64,000 nt of DNA, taken from Gracilibacillus timonensis. Its GTDB lineage: Bacteria; Bacillota; Bacilli; Bacillales; Amphibacillaceae. The notes under the pieces are model-generated. The model was not told the DNA's origin. It saw only the letters and a list, made by a program, of their open reading frames with translations, and did not search any database. Made by a program: the position numbers and the translations under genes. The stretch is from assembly GCF_900086715.1 (NCBI RefSeq), contig NZ_FLKH01000011.1:496001-560000 (forward strand). The letters are read 5' to 3'. This document shows, piece by piece, positions 63,365 to 64,000 of this stretch. Every line of letters starts with the position of its first letter. The first letter of the stretch is position 1.

Positions 63365-64000
63365 GAATAAGGAAATCTATTTATTTATCGTGACTTCGGT
63401 GTTGATTGTCGTTATCGGGATCTTGATAGGCTGGCGTATCTCTCCGGCAACAGCAATGCTGGTAGCGGGCACGGGAATACTGCTAGCCGTCAGTTATTTG
63501 TTGCTGCTGTTTTGGCGTTACCACAGGCTGCAACAGCTGACCCAATACCTGCGCCGCATTATGGCAGGAGATACATCCCTGGATGTGCGTGATAATAGAG
63601 AAGGCGATCTTAGTATTGTCAAAAATGAACTATATAAAATGACACGTATGCTTTCGGAGCAGCAAGAGATGTTGCAAGAGGATAAAGACCAGTTGACAGA
63701 CGCCATTTCAGACATTTCCCATCAATTGAAGACCCCATTAACATCTATGACGGTGATGGCAGATTTATTAAGTGATGCCACACTGCCTGATCCGAAACGA
63801 CAAGAATTCACTCGCCATTTGCAAAAACAGCTGGAGCGGATGGAATGGCTGGTGTCTTCTCTGTTAACATTATCCAAACTGGACGCAGGTACGGTGCAGT
63901 TTGCTAAGGAAAAAGTGCAGGTGCAAGACCTGATCGCAGAAGTGATAGCGCCCATGGAAATACCGATGGAACTGAAGGAATTACACTGGAACATTCAAGG
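63357..64000 (+). CDS. sensor histidine kinase, partial (cut by window end)
   Basis: ATG 63357 overlaps the regulator stop. The visible 214 residues show two transmembrane helices (about 6-27 and 33-53), a HAMP-like helix (LTQYLRRIMAGD, about 60-72) and HisKA with SDISHQLKTPLTSM (phospho-His at about residue 121). The ATP-binding domain lies beyond 64000. There is hardly any extracellular loop, so an intramembrane-sensing type is possible. Confidence 0.9.
   Translation, partial: MLRNKEIYLFIVTSVLIVVIGILIGWRISPATAMLVAGTGILLAVSYLLLLFWRYHRLQQLTQYLRRIMAGDTSLDVRDNREGDLSIVKNELYKMTRMLSEQQEMLQEDKDQLTDAISDISHQLKTPLTSMTVMADLLSDATLPDPKRQEFTRHLQKQLERMEWLVSSLLTLSKLDAGTVQFAKEKVQVQDLIAEVIAPMEIPMELKELHWNIQ

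Overview
The window looks like chromosome from a low-GC, moderately halophilic or alkaliphilic member of the Bacillaceae (Gracilibacillus/Oceanobacillus-like; this placement is inference). The grounds are strong GGAGG ribosome binding sites with frequent GTG/TTG starts, many recognisable Bacillus families (YcxB, YesL, TmrB, YxdJKLM/YxeA, YjhB), very acidic secreted proteins and an NhaC-type antiporter. No rRNA, tRNA or CRISPR array was seen.

Layout. 0-0.75 kb: 3' part of an IS200/IS605 TnpB gene with its right-end (omega RNA) region. 0.8-4.5 kb: a secreted acidic protein and a large amidase with six peptidoglycan-binding repeats. 4.5-5.55 kb: a decayed group II intron. 5.56-9.75 kb: a tandem family of YcxB-like membrane proteins (four intact, one frameshifted, two fragments), followed by a uvrA-like fragment. 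10.3-18 kb: a minus-strand operon tetR-osmC-NCS1 permease-hyuA-hyuB2-hyuB1 for an ATP-dependent cyclic-amide (hydantoin/oxoproline type) hydrolase; hyuB2 has lost all four putative metal ligands. 18.1-18.55 kb: a 51-bp hairpin repeat array. 18.8-23.3 kb: an overlapping three-gene operon of a P-loop NTPase-methyltransferase fusion, a GNAT acetyltransferase and a coiled-coil/two-TM membrane protein. This is the least familiar system here. 24.4-28.85 kb: a biuret-use operon (GntR regulator, NCS1 permease, biuret hydrolase, allophanate hydrolase) with a perfect 18-bp operator palindrome. 29-35.45 kb: a LacI-controlled beta-glucoside locus (YesL, LacI, ABC importer, GH1). 36-37.4 kb: PadR/HAAS/multi-TM repeat membrane proteins.

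37.5-46.9 kb is a mosaic of regulators, acetyltransferases, Nudix, TmrB and a lipoprotein with much gene decay: a deletion scar that appears to remove two N-termini, a GNAT pseudogene, an Rpn-type nuclease pseudogene with a hairpin insertion, and asnB split into two overlapping reading frames. 46.3-52.6 kb is a Bce/Yxd-type peptide-sensing module (response regulator, kinase, ABC transporter, YxeA). It is tied together by three copies of a CTTACA-N4-TGTAAG operator and interrupted by a toxin-antitoxin pair with a frameshifted toxin. 52.7-53.1 kb is a second, unrelated 51-bp hairpin array. 53.3-64 kb holds a CPH-type copper ATPase with a CsoR-like operator, an ABC-2 exporter with a TetR regulator, NhaC, a third repeat array (same 51-bp unit as the first, continuing into a 50-bp hairpin unit), a Nudix hydrolase, an ECF sigma/anti-sigma pair and a two-component system cut by the window end.

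Themes: nitrogen scavenging from cyclic amides and biuret, envelope-stress and antimicrobial-peptide response, and a genome rich in intergenic hairpin arrays and single-base frameshifts.
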